Source: a virus. Taken from it: 41,551 nt of DNA. The position numbers and the translations under genes were made by a program. Every line of letters begins with the position of its first letter. The first letter of the stretch is position 1. Below are positions 15,871-24,025 of the stretch, piece by piece. The notes under the pieces were generated by a model, which made no database searches, was not told the origin of the DNA, and worked only from the letters and a program-made list of their open reading frames with translations. Location of the stretch: positions 1 to 41,551 of IMG/VR virus record IMGVR_UViG_3300019762_000014; one strand, 5' to 3'.

Positions 15871-16524
15871 ATGGGTATTTGCGATTTGTTTATTGGAAAG
15901 AGAATAGAAACCAAAACATCTGGTGTGGCGGTTATAACGGAGATAAAAAATTCAAGAAGTGTTTCCGTGCTCTTCCCAGATACAGGGTTCTACAGAGTTA
16001 CAAATGCTAGATCTGTCAGGAATAGAGAGATAAAAGATCCAACAAGGCCGGCAGTGTTCGGTGTTGGGTTTATTGGCGTTGGCGTTTATAAGTCGAGAGT
16101 AAAAGGGGTAAAAACAAAGGCATATATAAAATGGATTTCAATGTTACAAAGGTGTTATGACGAAAAATTCAAGGAAAGAAACCAGCATTATAAAGATGCA
16201 ACAACTTGCAAAGAGTGGCATAACTTCCAGAGCTTTGCTGAGTGGCATGAGTATAATTATAAAGAAGGGTGCGAGCTAGATAAAGATATAAAAATAGAAG
16301 GAAATAAAATATATTCACCAGAAGCTTGCTCTTATGTTAGCCACAATAAAAACATAATTAAAGCTAGGGCAAGGTCGTATTTGTTCACAAGCCCAGACGG
16401 AATAAAGACAGAGGTATACAATCTTTCTGGGTTTTGTCGTGAAAATGGCCTGGTATTAAGCGGAATGACAAGGGTTAGGTCAGGGGAAAGGAGAACACAC
16501 AAGGGGTGGACAAAAGGGGAGTGA
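15871..16524 (+). CDS. HNH/NUMOD-like free-standing homing endonuclease
   Basis: 217 aa on the strand opposite to the tail genes, with GAGGGCGT before ATG 15871. The N-terminal part (GVAVITEIKNSRSVSVLF, GVGFIGVGVYKS) is followed by WISMLQRCYDEK, TTCKEWHNFQSFAEWHEY, ELDKDIKIEGNKIYSPEACS and YVSHNKN. This is the pattern of widespread phage HNH-type proteins. A C-terminal NUMOD-like DNA-binding segment follows (SPDGIKTEVYNLSGFCRENG, then THKGW). It likely cuts tube/sheath junctions lacking it. It has no phage structural role that I can see. Confidence 0.75.
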   Translation: MGICDLFIGKRIETKTSGVAVITEIKNSRSVSVLFPDTGFYRVTNARSVRNREIKDPTRPAVFGVGFIGVGVYKSRVKGVKTKAYIKWISMLQRCYDEKFKERNQHYKDATTCKEWHNFQSFAEWHEYNYKEGCELDKDIKIEGNKIYSPEACSYVSHNKNIIKARARSYLFTSPDGIKTEVYNLSGFCRENGLVLSGMTRVRSGERRTHKGWTKGE

Positions 16525-16535
16525 ATCCCCTTTAA
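16511..16535. terminator. Hairpin shared by the homing gene and sheath gene ends
   Basis: AAAGGGG (16513-16519) pairs with CCCCTTT (16527-16533). On the minus strand it is followed by TTTTG, just after the sheath stop region. On the plus strand it spans the stop of the homing gene. Confidence 0.55.
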
Positions 16536-16548
16536 AATAAATCGGTTA

Positions 16549-18045
16549 TCATTTGTTAAATGTGATAATGATATCTTCGGAATGAACTGCGCCGGAATTC
16601 TTCACAGCAATTTGAATCACTGGAGATTTGCGCGCTTGTCTATCCGCTGTTGATTGGTCTGCTAAATCGCCTGCTAACACGTAGTAACCTCGAGTAGCAA
16701 TCGAATCTAGGAATTGCGTTCTATCGCCAAAGAAATCAGCAAGCGTCCATGTGCCAGGAGCAAATACACCAGCTCGCACAAATTGATCACAAGTTTTTTC
16801 TGCATCATCTTCGATTAAGTCAACGCCAGCATCAGTCTGCGGTACTTTTGTAGGCGTGACTTTTAGCAGGTTGTAAGAGTTAGTTTGCACGTTGTCAACA
16901 AATGCCATTAAGTTGTAAACATTATCTACAAAGTCATTAGCACCGCTTGTTAATGTGGTCGGTACGTCCTTGATTGCCGTGTAAACATCAAGGCCAACTG
17001 TCTTAGCGTTTGCAAGCTCCGTCTCTGTGTAATCCTCAGCGGCAACGGCGAGAGTTTTCAGGTTCATTGTAATTGCTGTGTTTTGACCTGCAAAGTTAAC
17101 CGTATGAGTTCGAGCCATGTAAGACACTGCAAATTTACGGTTGCCAGCTTTGCTGTATAAGCATCGGAAGTTTGATTGACCTGCGAGCTTAACAGCCCAA
17201 ACGGGATTTGATACATCTTTAGCTAAATACGTACTGCCGCTAAATGTTTCGTACAAGATAACCGAATTTGCACCCGCCCAAGTTGCAAGCCCTGGCACTT
17301 CTGCATCTAAAATCTTATCGATGAACATAGCACCTTTGATATTTACAGCCGCTTTAATAGCTGTAATACCTTCTAGCTTAGTTTCTGCTGTTAATACAGA
17401 AGAATCAGCACCCTGAGTTAACACCGCGCCAGTTTCAGCCGATAAGCCTAGAGTTGTGCTAATATCAGTTCCGCTTGCCGCAACGCCTAGATAGGTTAAT
17501 TCAGACGATGCGCCCGTTGTGTCGCTAATTACTGTAATGTATCCGTTTGATTCGGTAACAGTTGCGCCGGTAATTGCAGGATTGAGGATTGCAATAACAC
17601 CATCAAAGTCACTAACAGTTGTAAAATTAAGCGATGTAATTTCCTGCTCTACACCACCATCTACCGTAACAGTAAATGACCCATCCGTAATTCCGTTTAG
17701 GATTGGAATTAGTGCCGCCTCTGATAGCTGCTCGCTGACTAAACTTGCTGCTGATGCTGCTACCGTTTCGTCGCTAGCTCGCCAGTACCCCATAACAAGC
17801 GCACCGCTTGCCGATACTGGATTAGGGCTTGTATCAAAGAAAGTGTTAGCAAATGCTGCCTCTGGAGATGATGCGCCCCAATCAGACGAAACCGCCGATG
17901 CTGTTTTGTATACTCTGTAACGCTCTGCTGTTGAAAGCACGCCCTGATTACCTGTAATAATAGAAGTTACATTCATATTATCTGCGGCAACCGCTTGACC
18001 TTCTTCTAGCAGCGTTACATTAATGACATTGTTTATACTGGCCAT
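16549..18045 (-). CDS. Contractile tail sheath protein (DUF3383-like)
   Basis: 498 aa. The N-terminus (INNVINVTLLEEGQAVAADN), the middle domain and the C-terminal block (FVRAGVFAPGTWTLADFFG, then DQSTADRQARKSPVIQIAVK) fit the DUF3383 sheath family of simple myophages. Sheath subunits polymerise round the tube and contract to drive it through the envelope. It lies after the neck genes and just before the tube gene. Confidence 0.88.
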   Translation of the reverse strand: MASINNVINVTLLEEGQAVAADNMNVTSIITGNQGVLSTAERYRVYKTASAVSSDWGASSPEAAFANTFFDTSPNPVSASGALVMGYWRASDETVAASAASLVSEQLSEAALIPILNGITDGSFTVTVDGGVEQEITSLNFTTVSDFDGVIAILNPAITGATVTESNGYITVISDTTGASSELTYLGVAASGTDISTTLGLSAETGAVLTQGADSSVLTAETKLEGITAIKAAVNIKGAMFIDKILDAEVPGLATWAGANSVILYETFSGSTYLAKDVSNPVWAVKLAGQSNFRCLYSKAGNRKFAVSYMARTHTVNFAGQNTAITMNLKTLAVAAEDYTETELANAKTVGLDVYTAIKDVPTTLTSGANDFVDNVYNLMAFVDNVQTNSYNLLKVTPTKVPQTDAGVDLIEDDAEKTCDQFVRAGVFAPGTWTLADFFGDRTQFLDSIATRGYYVLAGDLADQSTADRQARKSPVIQIAVKNSGAVHSEDIIITFNK

Positions 18046-18047
18046 TG

Positions 18048-18533
18048 TTAGTCCTCTGTTATTTCATATTCTGCTGAATCAATCCTCAGCGTGTCAACAT
18101 CAAGTGATGCGTTATAAGTTATGTTGATTTCTACATGGACTCTATTTCCGTGTGAGTCGCCTAGTATCTGCTTTACATCTGTCGCGCTAGATTTGTGCGA
18201 TACACTTAGTCCTAGCTGTCTTTTTAAATCCGCTGCCGCTTGGCTTTCGTTTAATATAGAGAATCTGCTAGAGTTCGTATAAGCATCGTCGCCATAAAAT
18301 TCTATTATAACAGATTGGGACATGGTTTCGCTATAGCGCATAATCTCGCCTTCGCCGTCATAATCCCTGCCGCTAAATTGTTTATTAGAAATCCCTGAGC
18401 CATTAACAACAATGTAACTTGTGTTAAAGTCTTGCTCTGGCATGTCCTGCCTATCAAATTTTATTAGCTGCTCATTATATGCAAGCAAATCCCTGATAAA
18501 CTTAGCTATCGCTATTAAATGAGGTTGTCTCAC
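18048..18533 (-). CDS. Neck / tail terminator-like protein
   Basis: 161 aa, directly before the sheath gene. It contains LIKFDRQDMPEQDFNTSYIV and a C-terminal β-hairpin (NRVHVEINITYNASLDVDTL), the pattern of phage neck terminator proteins (gp12-like) that cap the tail tube at its head-proximal end. It overlaps the preceding gene by four bases. Confidence 0.65.
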   Translation of the reverse strand: MRQPHLIAIAKFIRDLLAYNEQLIKFDRQDMPEQDFNTSYIVVNGSGISNKQFSGRDYDGEGEIMRYSETMSQSVIIEFYGDDAYTNSSRFSILNESQAAADLKRQLGLSVSHKSSATDVKQILGDSHGNRVHVEINITYNASLDVDTLRIDSAEYEITED

Positions 18534-18871
18534 GATGCCACCAATAGCGCTTTTTTAGTCTCTTCGCCAACTGCCGCAAAGTACCCATACTCGCTGTAAT
18601 CTTCTAAGCCAACTATTTTATAATCTTTTCCGTTTGCTTCGATATATTGATCTATATCAATTGGAAATTTAGAGTGAATTAGTCGATATGATTTAGACCA
18701 GTTAAGCGAGTCGATATTTAATTTTTCTTTATCTGCAACTTGCAATACAGCGCGCTTGTTTTCGACTGTAACTATTTGAGTTTCGATAAAGTCTATTGTT
18801 GTAACGGATACGGTTTTCAGCTTTACGGGCTGCTCCCATTCTGTTAAAACCTCTCTCATATCAGGCAGCAC
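18530..18871 (-). CDS. Head-tail stopper-like protein
   Basis: 113 aa, β-rich (LKTVSVTTIDFIETQIVTVE, then DYKIVGLEDYSEYGYFAAVG). In this gene order (adaptor, stopper, gp10-like, terminator), a protein of this size is usually the stopper that closes the portal channel. There is no strong motif and the call is by position. Confidence 0.5.
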   Translation of the reverse strand: MLPDMREVLTEWEQPVKLKTVSVTTIDFIETQIVTVENKRAVLQVADKEKLNIDSLNWSKSYRLIHSKFPIDIDQYIEANGKDYKIVGLEDYSEYGYFAAVGEETKKALLVAS

Positions 18872-19329
18872 TATCTAACCTCCCATGAAATTGAATTTTT
18901 AAGCGTCCCTGTATCGATAAGCGGAGCGCTAGAGCCTTTTCTGTTTATTGTGCTTTGCTCTATTTCTGGCCACTTACCAAAACCGCCTGTTTTAAATGCG
19001 TCTTGAGATATATTTGTTGCATAAGTTCCGATTAAACCAAGCCCTTTGTTTACGTTCATTCCATCGAACACTTTCATTAATTGCTTGTTTGTAAATTTGT
19101 CGATTTCTTTTTTCTTTAGCTGTTGCGGCATTCTTAAAAAAGAACGCTCTGGATTTTTACCAGCGCCAAACTCGTGAATTGCTGCAATCTCTAATACGCT
19201 TGTTCCGTTTTTGTAAATTCGCCCTGTTGCCTCGCTTTCTAATATCCCAACAGCGACATATTTGCTTTTCATTTCTTTCATGGACTTAAACTGGTGCGTA
19301 GTCCTTTTTAAGAAATCTTTTGGGTTCAT
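18871..19329 (-). CDS. HK97 gp10/virion-morphogenesis-like neck protein
   Basis: 152 aa. Basic N-terminus, then VAVGILESEA, IHEFGAGKNPERSFLR and C-terminal APLIDTGTLKNSISWEVR. The IHEFG...PERSFLR and LIDTGTLKNSI motifs are characteristic of the phage virion morphogenesis/gp10-like family that completes head-tail joining. It overlaps its neighbours by one and four bases. Confidence 0.85.
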   Translation of the reverse strand: MNPKDFLKRTTHQFKSMKEMKSKYVAVGILESEATGRIYKNGTSVLEIAAIHEFGAGKNPERSFLRMPQQLKKKEIDKFTNKQLMKVFDGMNVNKGLGLIGTYATNISQDAFKTGGFGKWPEIEQSTINRKGSSAPLIDTGTLKNSISWEVR

Positions 19330-19688
19330 GCGAATTGCGGACCATAGTTACTAGACGCAATGACAAGAAATAACTGCCCGTATCTTGTGCTATTTAGCCA
19401 TACAGTTAAATCACTACCGCTTGCGCCTGCATCATACGATACAGAAACAGAGCCTACCGCCTTGCTTGATACTGAACGAGATGGCGCAGAGCTACCAGAG
19501 CCAGCATAAGACGGGTCAGTTGTTACTAGGTGCGCAATGATTAGCAAGATAGCTTCTTTTTCACATACAACATCATAATTACCGTTGTAGTAACAGTGGT
19601 AAACCGACTCGTAAATCGGAACCAGAGAGTCGGCTAGAGCTGAATCTATTTCAGGAAATCTAGCCTTAAAATCATCTAGCAGCGCCAT
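19326..19688 (-). CDS. DUF4054-like head-tail adaptor
   Basis: 120 aa. The N-terminus (DFKARFPEIDSALADSLVPI) followed by EKEAILLIIAHLVTTDP and a Ser/Gly-rich tail ending RYGQLFLVIASS fits DUF4054-type connector proteins. It docks beneath the portal. Its ATG overlaps the TAA of the 56-aa gene (TAATG). Confidence 0.75.
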   Translation of the reverse strand: MALLDDFKARFPEIDSALADSLVPIYESVYHCYYNGNYDVVCEKEAILLIIAHLVTTDPSYAGSGSSAPSRSVSSKAVGSVSVSYDAGASGSDLTVWLNSTRYGQLFLVIASSNYGPQFA

Positions 19689-19858
19689 TATGCTTTAACC
19701 AGCAAGCCAATTTTAATAGCGTGCTTTGCTTGCGCTTTCTCTAGTAGCTCCGCGCTTACTTCTCGTGCAACTCCTGGAGTAAACTCTTCACTGTCAACAA
19801 CTAAAATTCCGTTGTGCATTGATTTGTATAGTTCAGGTTTTTGTTTTGATTTAGACAT
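19688..19858 (-). CDS. 56-aa hypothetical protein between capsid and adaptor genes
   Basis: Starts at ATG 19858 shortly after the capsid terminator, with GGGTAATGTA upstream. It contains LYKSMHNGILVVDSEEFTPG followed by a basic helix (SAELLEKAQAKHAIKI). Small proteins of this type occur between capsid and adaptor in many phages; the role is unknown. It is coupled to the DUF4054 gene. Confidence 0.6.
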   Translation of the reverse strand: MSKSKQKPELYKSMHNGILVVDSEEFTPGVAREVSAELLEKAQAKHAIKIGLLVKA

Positions 19859-19870
19859 TACATTACCCTT

Positions 19871-19894
19871 TAAAAAAAGGAGGGCGAACCCTCC
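19871..19894 (-). terminator. Strong terminator after the major capsid gene
   Basis: On the minus strand GGAGGG-TTCG-CCCTCC with a UUCG tetraloop is followed by seven T (19878-19872). It would partly uncouple capsid dosage from the neck and tail genes that follow. Confidence 0.85.
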
Positions 19895-19903
19895 ATATTA
19901 AGC

Positions 19904-20878
19904 TTATAGGCCTGTTAAGATTCGGCCTGCTGTATCTTCGATGATATCTAGACCAGCTACACCAAAGTAAGATTCAACGTAGTATTTGAAGCCACGCTGG
20001 TCAACACTTGATACATTTAGCGGTACAGGGATGCGCATTTGCATGGCTCGACGGTTTGAGCTAAATGCTACAGTCTTAGATAGGCCGCCAACATCACGCG
20101 CTTTAACTGTTAAGCCGAATGTCACAGTAGGGAAGTTAGATTGTAACGCTTTTAGCACTGTCATTTCAGAGCCAGCAGAGTTCATAATCTTTTTAGCGGC
20201 AATATTGTAAACTGTATCAGGCATTACAACACGGTCAGCCATGTAAGTGTCTACATTTAACACGCCAGCCCATTGATCTGTAATCAAGTCTGCAATCGCT
20301 TGGTATAACTGATCGCCTGTTAATGTAGCGGCAGTTCCAGCCGCCGCATCAGCAGTAAAGCCGTAGTTAAGCAAACCAAGAGTTTTTTGACTACCATCTG
20401 TGCGAGTTTGGCCAAGGTATCCTAGCTCATCAATCTTGCGATTATAAAGCTCTGAGTGACCTTCAAAGTAGCGACTAGCTAAGTTGATGTTTTGTAGTTC
20501 AGCTTGTTTAAGCTCAACTTCTGACCAATCAGATTCAGCCTCCATGCTAAAAGTGGGGATTGAATCATCTTCACCTGTAAGCGTGATTTTACCGCCAGTG
20601 TTGGTATTCGTGCCAGACTCGCGGAATCCGCCTGAAACTTGCATTTTAAGCTTCTTAATTGAGGTAGAGTACCCGCCCTCGTTGTTTACAATCACACCTT
20701 GATTAAGGAATGTTAAACCTGCAAACTCTTGAGTAAAGATTTCAGGGCTAATATGCTCAAGATTGCGAGCAAGAATAATACCGCCAGCATCTTTAAAATT
20801 AGCCTTTGCAAAAGCCGCTTTATCTTCAAACGATTGTAAGTTAAAAAGGCTCTTAACTTTATTCATCTTATCTGTCAT
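19904..20878 (-). CDS. Major capsid protein (DUF2184-like, HK97 fold)
   Basis: 324 aa. HK97-fold capsid of the DUF2184 type: ISPEIFTQEFAGLTFLNQG near the N-terminus, a central NLASRYFEGHSELYNRKIDE block, ADRVVMPDTVYNIAAKKI, and a C-terminal β-rich end (YYVESYFGVAGLDIIEDTAG). It forms the icosahedral shell. It follows the protease/scaffold and decoration genes, and a strong terminator lies just beyond its stop. Confidence 0.88.
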   Translation of the reverse strand: MTDKMNKVKSLFNLQSFEDKAAFAKANFKDAGGIILARNLEHISPEIFTQEFAGLTFLNQGVIVNNEGGYSTSIKKLKMQVSGGFRESGTNTNTGGKITLTGEDDSIPTFSMEAESDWSEVELKQAELQNINLASRYFEGHSELYNRKIDELGYLGQTRTDGSQKTLGLLNYGFTADAAAGTAATLTGDQLYQAIADLITDQWAGVLNVDTYMADRVVMPDTVYNIAAKKIMNSAGSEMTVLKALQSNFPTVTFGLTVKARDVGGLSKTVAFSSNRRAMQMRIPVPLNVSSVDQRGFKYYVESYFGVAGLDIIEDTAGRILTGL

Positions 20879-20890
20879 TGTCAGTGTTCC

Positions 20891-21373
20891 TTATAGGTAT
20901 TTGTTAATGCGAACTAGCCATACACCAGGTGCTTTTTGCTCCCAGAATACAACATCTTCAACAAGCAGCGCGCCAGTAGCGCCAGAATCTTGAGTCGCTT
21001 TGCCAGTTTCCGCCGTTGCTGCATTAATTGTGTAAACAGGCAGGTATTTAACTGGAACCGCTGCATCTGTTACTGTAACAGTGGCGAAACCAAAGTTAAT
21101 AACCTCAGCTACTTGGTCAATCTCTTGGCCTGCCGCGCTGTAAACGCCTGCGCCAATTTCACCCGTTACTTTACGCTTAGCAATACCAGCAATCGTTGGA
21201 GTTGCAGAGGCGTCTAGCTTATCGATTGAAGCTGTGTCGTACTTAACAAAGCGACCTTCAATTAAACCGTCTTCAAACTGTTCAAACGCGCTAACGTTGT
21301 ATGGGCTAGCCGCGATGACTTCGCCCGTAGGTAGATCTAAATTATCTTGCAATACTGCATTATTAAAAGCCAT
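20891..21373 (-). CDS. Head decoration / structural cement protein (DUF2190-like)
   Basis: 160 aa between the scaffold and capsid genes. It contains PTGEVIAASPYNVSAFEQFE, FVKYDTASI and TIAGIAKRKVTGEIGAGVYS, and is β-rich throughout, ending WEQKAPGVWLVRINKYL. This suits a cement protein that stabilises the expanded capsid. Position and composition support the call more than any motif. Confidence 0.65.
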   Translation of the reverse strand: MAFNNAVLQDNLDLPTGEVIAASPYNVSAFEQFEDGLIEGRFVKYDTASIDKLDASATPTIAGIAKRKVTGEIGAGVYSAAGQEIDQVAEVINFGFATVTVTDAAVPVKYLPVYTINAATAETGKATQDSGATGALLVEDVVFWEQKAPGVWLVRINKYL

Positions 21374-21376
21374 TGA

Positions 21377-22018
21377 TTAGCCCTCCAAATCTTGTTTAAT
21401 TCGCGCCTCTAGTGCGCTTACGTTTTTTGTATCGCCAAAATTAAGCAAAGATGAACCGCTACGCTTTAACAATTTAAACGCTGTAGAGATTTCCGAATCT
21501 TCAAATTTTGTATCGCCGTGCTCAACAGCTAGCGCATCTCGCATGATTTCATCTGTTGATTTGTCAGCAAATGAATATTGCTCGTCAACAAACTGAGTCG
21601 CTTTTTCAATCACCGCCGAATGAGTTTTAACTGCCTCACCAACTGCTCTCGAAACCGCATCCTTGAAAGTGTCACTATCAGCAAACGCCTTTTTCTGCGC
21701 TGCGATAATGGATTTGAACAGCTTGGAATCTTCAAACTTTTCTTTTTCCTCGCCTTCCATATCTTCATAATCAGAATCCATTAGCTCTACTTCTTCGCCG
21801 CCTTCTGATTCTTCATCAGTCGGAACTTCTGTAGCAGCTTCATCGCCTGACTTGCCAATAGTCACAATTTCTTGCAGCATTGGGATAACTTCTTGCAGCT
21901 TATCAACCGGAATCTTTTTCAATGCCTCGGGTAACTCTTGCGCAATCTCAACAATTTGCTGTAGATTAGGGTTTCCCTCTGCATCAAGAAAGACTTTTGA
22001 GAGCTTCTTATCGCTCAT
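21377..22018 (-). CDS. Internal-start scaffold protein (same frame as the protease)
   Basis: ATG 22018 (residue 283 of the fusion, MSDKKLSKVF) is preceded by AAGGAAAACAAT, a good Shine-Dalgarno, giving a separate 213-aa scaffold. The product has an acidic centre (EESEGGEEVELMDSDYEDME) and long helices. A nested in-frame scaffold is a known strategy, as in λ C/Nu3. That both forms are made is inferred. Confidence 0.55.
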   Translation of the reverse strand: MSDKKLSKVFLDAEGNPNLQQIVEIAQELPEALKKIPVDKLQEVIPMLQEIVTIGKSGDEAATEVPTDEESEGGEEVELMDSDYEDMEGEEKEKFEDSKLFKSIIAAQKKAFADSDTFKDAVSRAVGEAVKTHSAVIEKATQFVDEQYSFADKSTDEIMRDALAVEHGDTKFEDSEISTAFKLLKRSGSSLLNFGDTKNVSALEARIKQDLEG

Positions 22019-22864
22019 ATTGTTTTCCTTCTTATCAACGAATGTTAAGACGCTACCACCACGGGCAGAATCTACTAACGCAAGATGTGTCGGTTCAAAG
22101 TCGTATTGCTCAAAGTCGTACACATCATGCGGCTTTAGTCGGCCGTTATAACCTAAACTAAATTCTTTTTTACCAGCGCCTTTTAATGAAATTCCTTTAT
22201 CATCTAAAGCAATTGGATTTTCTAAACACAGACTACTGCTTGTGTCTGCATCGTCTAATTCAATAATTTCTGTTGATGTAATAGTACCGATAATATCTTT
22301 AATAGATACATCGCTAACGCTATCAGCGTCTACGTGGTCATTAGTAATCGGCAGTCCATCCAAACGGCTCGCAACTTCTGCAATCGTTTCCGGTGAGCGA
22401 TACACAGTAAAAATCTTATTGTGCGGCTCCATTCCCAATTCGATACCGTAATACTCTTGCACACCATCACGCACAGAGCGAATAGTTTTAGTTGCCATAT
22501 CAAAGAAAGGCTTGTGCTTAAATGAGTGTTTTTTAGTGCCTGATAGGTATTTATTCCAATATGCAGGTGTGGCGGTATCACTTGAATCTACAGTAGCAGG
22601 CTCGCCGTTAAATCTAACAGATACAACATCGCCGTGCGCATTGGTTGAATACACTTGATACTTTGATTTGCTATCTGGAGTTTCAGAGATAGAGTTAAGA
22701 AGCACCTCTTTATCTTTATAAGTAGATAAAGATTGGCCTGCATGTTTAAATTTCTCGATTTCAGCAAGCCTATTTTCAGCGTCTTTTTTAGACGAGTAAG
22801 CGCGAGAAAGCTTTTTACCCTCTTCGCTATAAACAGTAAACTTGCCGTTTTCTTCTTTAATCAA
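21377..22864 (-). CDS. DUF2213 prohead protease fused to scaffold
   Basis: 495 aa. After a short N-terminal domain, residues about 120-270 match the DUF2213 prohead protease family (YRSPETIAEVASRLDGLPI, TNDHV, then KKEFSLGYNGRLKP and FEPTHLALVDSARGGS). The C-terminal 210 residues are acidic and helical, as in scaffolds. An in-frame start at 22018 would give the scaffold alone. The protease trims scaffold and capsid during maturation. The gene is preceded by divergent CRP-like boxes. Confidence 0.85.
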   Translation of the reverse strand: MIKEENGKFTVYSEEGKKLSRAYSSKKDAENRLAEIEKFKHAGQSLSTYKDKEVLLNSISETPDSKSKYQVYSTNAHGDVVSVRFNGEPATVDSSDTATPAYWNKYLSGTKKHSFKHKPFFDMATKTIRSVRDGVQEYYGIELGMEPHNKIFTVYRSPETIAEVASRLDGLPITNDHVDADSVSDVSIKDIIGTITSTEIIELDDADTSSSLCLENPIALDDKGISLKGAGKKEFSLGYNGRLKPHDVYDFEQYDFEPTHLALVDSARGGSVLTFVDKKENNMSDKKLSKVFLDAEGNPNLQQIVEIAQELPEALKKIPVDKLQEVIPMLQEIVTIGKSGDEAATEVPTDEESEGGEEVELMDSDYEDMEGEEKEKFEDSKLFKSIIAAQKKAFADSDTFKDAVSRAVGEAVKTHSAVIEKATQFVDEQYSFADKSTDEIMRDALAVEHGDTKFEDSEISTAFKLLKRSGSSLLNFGDTKNVSALEARIKQDLEG

Positions 22865-22885
22865 CTAACTGCCCTCTGTTAATAT

Positions 22886-22901
22886 TGTGAAGTATATCAC
22901 A
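22886..22901 (-). promoter_or_regulatory. CRP-like palindrome over the scaffold-gene -10
   Basis: TGTGA-AGTATA-TCACA is exact. On the minus strand it contains TATACT, a -10 placed 16 bases after TTGAAT, just upstream of the protease/scaffold gene. A protein bound here would repress rather than activate. Confidence 0.5.
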
Positions 22902-22921
22902 CTAATTCTTTTATTCAAAAG

Positions 22922-22964
22922 TGTGATGTTTGTCACTTATTTGTGCGAGGATACCTGATAACAT
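22922..22964 (+). promoter_or_regulatory. CRP-like box and -10 for the DUF1737-like gene
   Basis: TGTGA-TGTTTG-TCACT at 22922-22937 precedes TGATAACAT, an extended -10 with TAACAT at 22959-22964. Spacing is within a base or two of the other class II-like sites. Confidence 0.5.
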
Positions 22965-22993
22965 ATATATAAATAAAACAACCTGGAGTTAGT

Positions 22994-23200
22994 ATGTTTT
23001 TTAGAAGAGGCAAAAGCAAGGCGCAATACATTGTGGTAGAAAGTGAATCAAGATCTGGCTTAGAGGAAAAGGTGTCGATTAAGCTAATGAGCGGGTTTAT
23101 ATGCGTCGGAGGGGTGTCACATAGCGTAACAAAACTGCATGGAAATGAGCATAGTTTTTCAACATTAAAAAGCTGGTCTCAAGCGGTTGTCAAAATGTGA
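22994..23200 (+). CDS. DUF1737-like small protein, plus-strand moron
   Basis: 68 aa, with GGAG six bases before ATG 22994. YIVVESESRSGLEEKVSIKL followed by MSGFICVGGVSHS and WSQAVVKM fits the DUF1737 pattern of short phage and bacterial proteins. Function unknown. It is transcribed against the surrounding late genes from its own promoter. The CRP-like box for the methyltransferase begins within its last codons. Confidence 0.65.
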   Translation: MFFRRGKSKAQYIVVESESRSGLEEKVSIKLMSGFICVGGVSHSVTKLHGNEHSFSTLKSWSQAVVKM

Positions 23201-23237
23201 TGCTTGTCGCGGTAAATTTGTGGTGATTGGTTATAGT
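23196..23237 (+). promoter_or_regulatory. CRP-like box with class II spacing for the methyltransferase
   Basis: TGTGA-TGCTTG-TCGCG (23196-23211), G, 19 bases, TATAGT (23232-23237). The right half is degenerate, but the spacing equals that of the other sites. Confidence 0.5.
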
Positions 23238-23263
23238 TTTGTTTTAATAAAATAGGAAGTAAA

Positions 23264-23995
23264 ATGATTAACTTAATGATGGGCGATTGCCTTGAAAGAA
23301 TGAAAGAAATAGAAAGTGGTTCAGTTGATATGATATTGGCCGATCCCCCATACGGCACAACAGCGTGCAAGTGGGATTCAATTATTCCACTTGAACCAAT
23401 GTGGGAGCAGTTGAAGCGCATTATTAAGCCTAACGGGGCTATTGTGTTGTTTGGTGCTGAGCCGTTTTCTAGTTTACTTCGATGTAGCAACTTGAAGCAA
23501 TTTAAATATGATTGGGTATGGCAAAAAGACAAAGCAACAAATCATCTTAATGCTAAAAGAATGCCTATGCGAAGAAATGAGATTGTAAGTGTGTTTTACA
23601 AAAAACAATGCTTATATAAACCGCAACTACAGAAGAAAGATCCTAAAAATATAAGGCCACCAACAACAAAAAGGAAACAAGCTGATAACTACGGTTCGAT
23701 GACTGCAGTGTCAGTAAGAGAGATACCAGTTGATATGAGCTACCCAAACGAAACACTGAAGTTTCGTGGGTGCTTTGGTGATAAAGGAAAGTCATTGCAC
23801 CCAACCCAAAAGCCAGTCGCTTTAATGGAGTACCTAATTAAAACTTACACCAATGAAGGTGAAACGGTTTTAGATTTCACAATGGGAAGTGGTACAACTG
23901 GCGTAGCAGCAAAAAACCTAAACCGTAAATTCATCGGTATTGAAATGGATGAAGCATATTTTAATATTGCAAAAGAGCGCATTGAAAATAGTTAA
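23264..23995 (+). CDS. DNA (N4-cytosine or N6-adenine) methyltransferase, β-class order
   Basis: 243 aa. Catalytic motif DPPY at 27-30 comes before the AdoMet-binding motif DFTMGSGTTG (204-213), giving the β-class order. KSLHPTQKPVALMEYLI between them is typical of this family. It methylates DNA and likely protects the phage from restriction, or is half of a solitary modification moron. It is on the plus strand between head genes, with its own CRP-like promoter and a terminator after it. Confidence 0.92.
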   Translation: MINLMMGDCLERMKEIESGSVDMILADPPYGTTACKWDSIIPLEPMWEQLKRIIKPNGAIVLFGAEPFSSLLRCSNLKQFKYDWVWQKDKATNHLNAKRMPMRRNEIVSVFYKKQCLYKPQLQKKDPKNIRPPTTKRKQADNYGSMTAVSVREIPVDMSYPNETLKFRGCFGDKGKSLHPTQKPVALMEYLIKTYTNEGETVLDFTMGSGTTGVAAKNLNRKFIGIEMDEAYFNIAKERIENS

Positions 23996-24000
23996 AACAA

Positions 24001-24024
24001 AAAGCCCCAATCAAGGGGCTTTTT
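24001..24024. terminator. Bidirectional Rho-independent terminator
   Basis: AAAGCCCC (24001-24008), AATCAA, GGGGCTTT (24015-24022). T-runs follow on the plus strand and, as complement, on the minus strand. It ends the plus-strand methyltransferase and the converging minus-strand gene (stop at 24026). Confidence 0.85.
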
Positions 24025-24025
24025 G

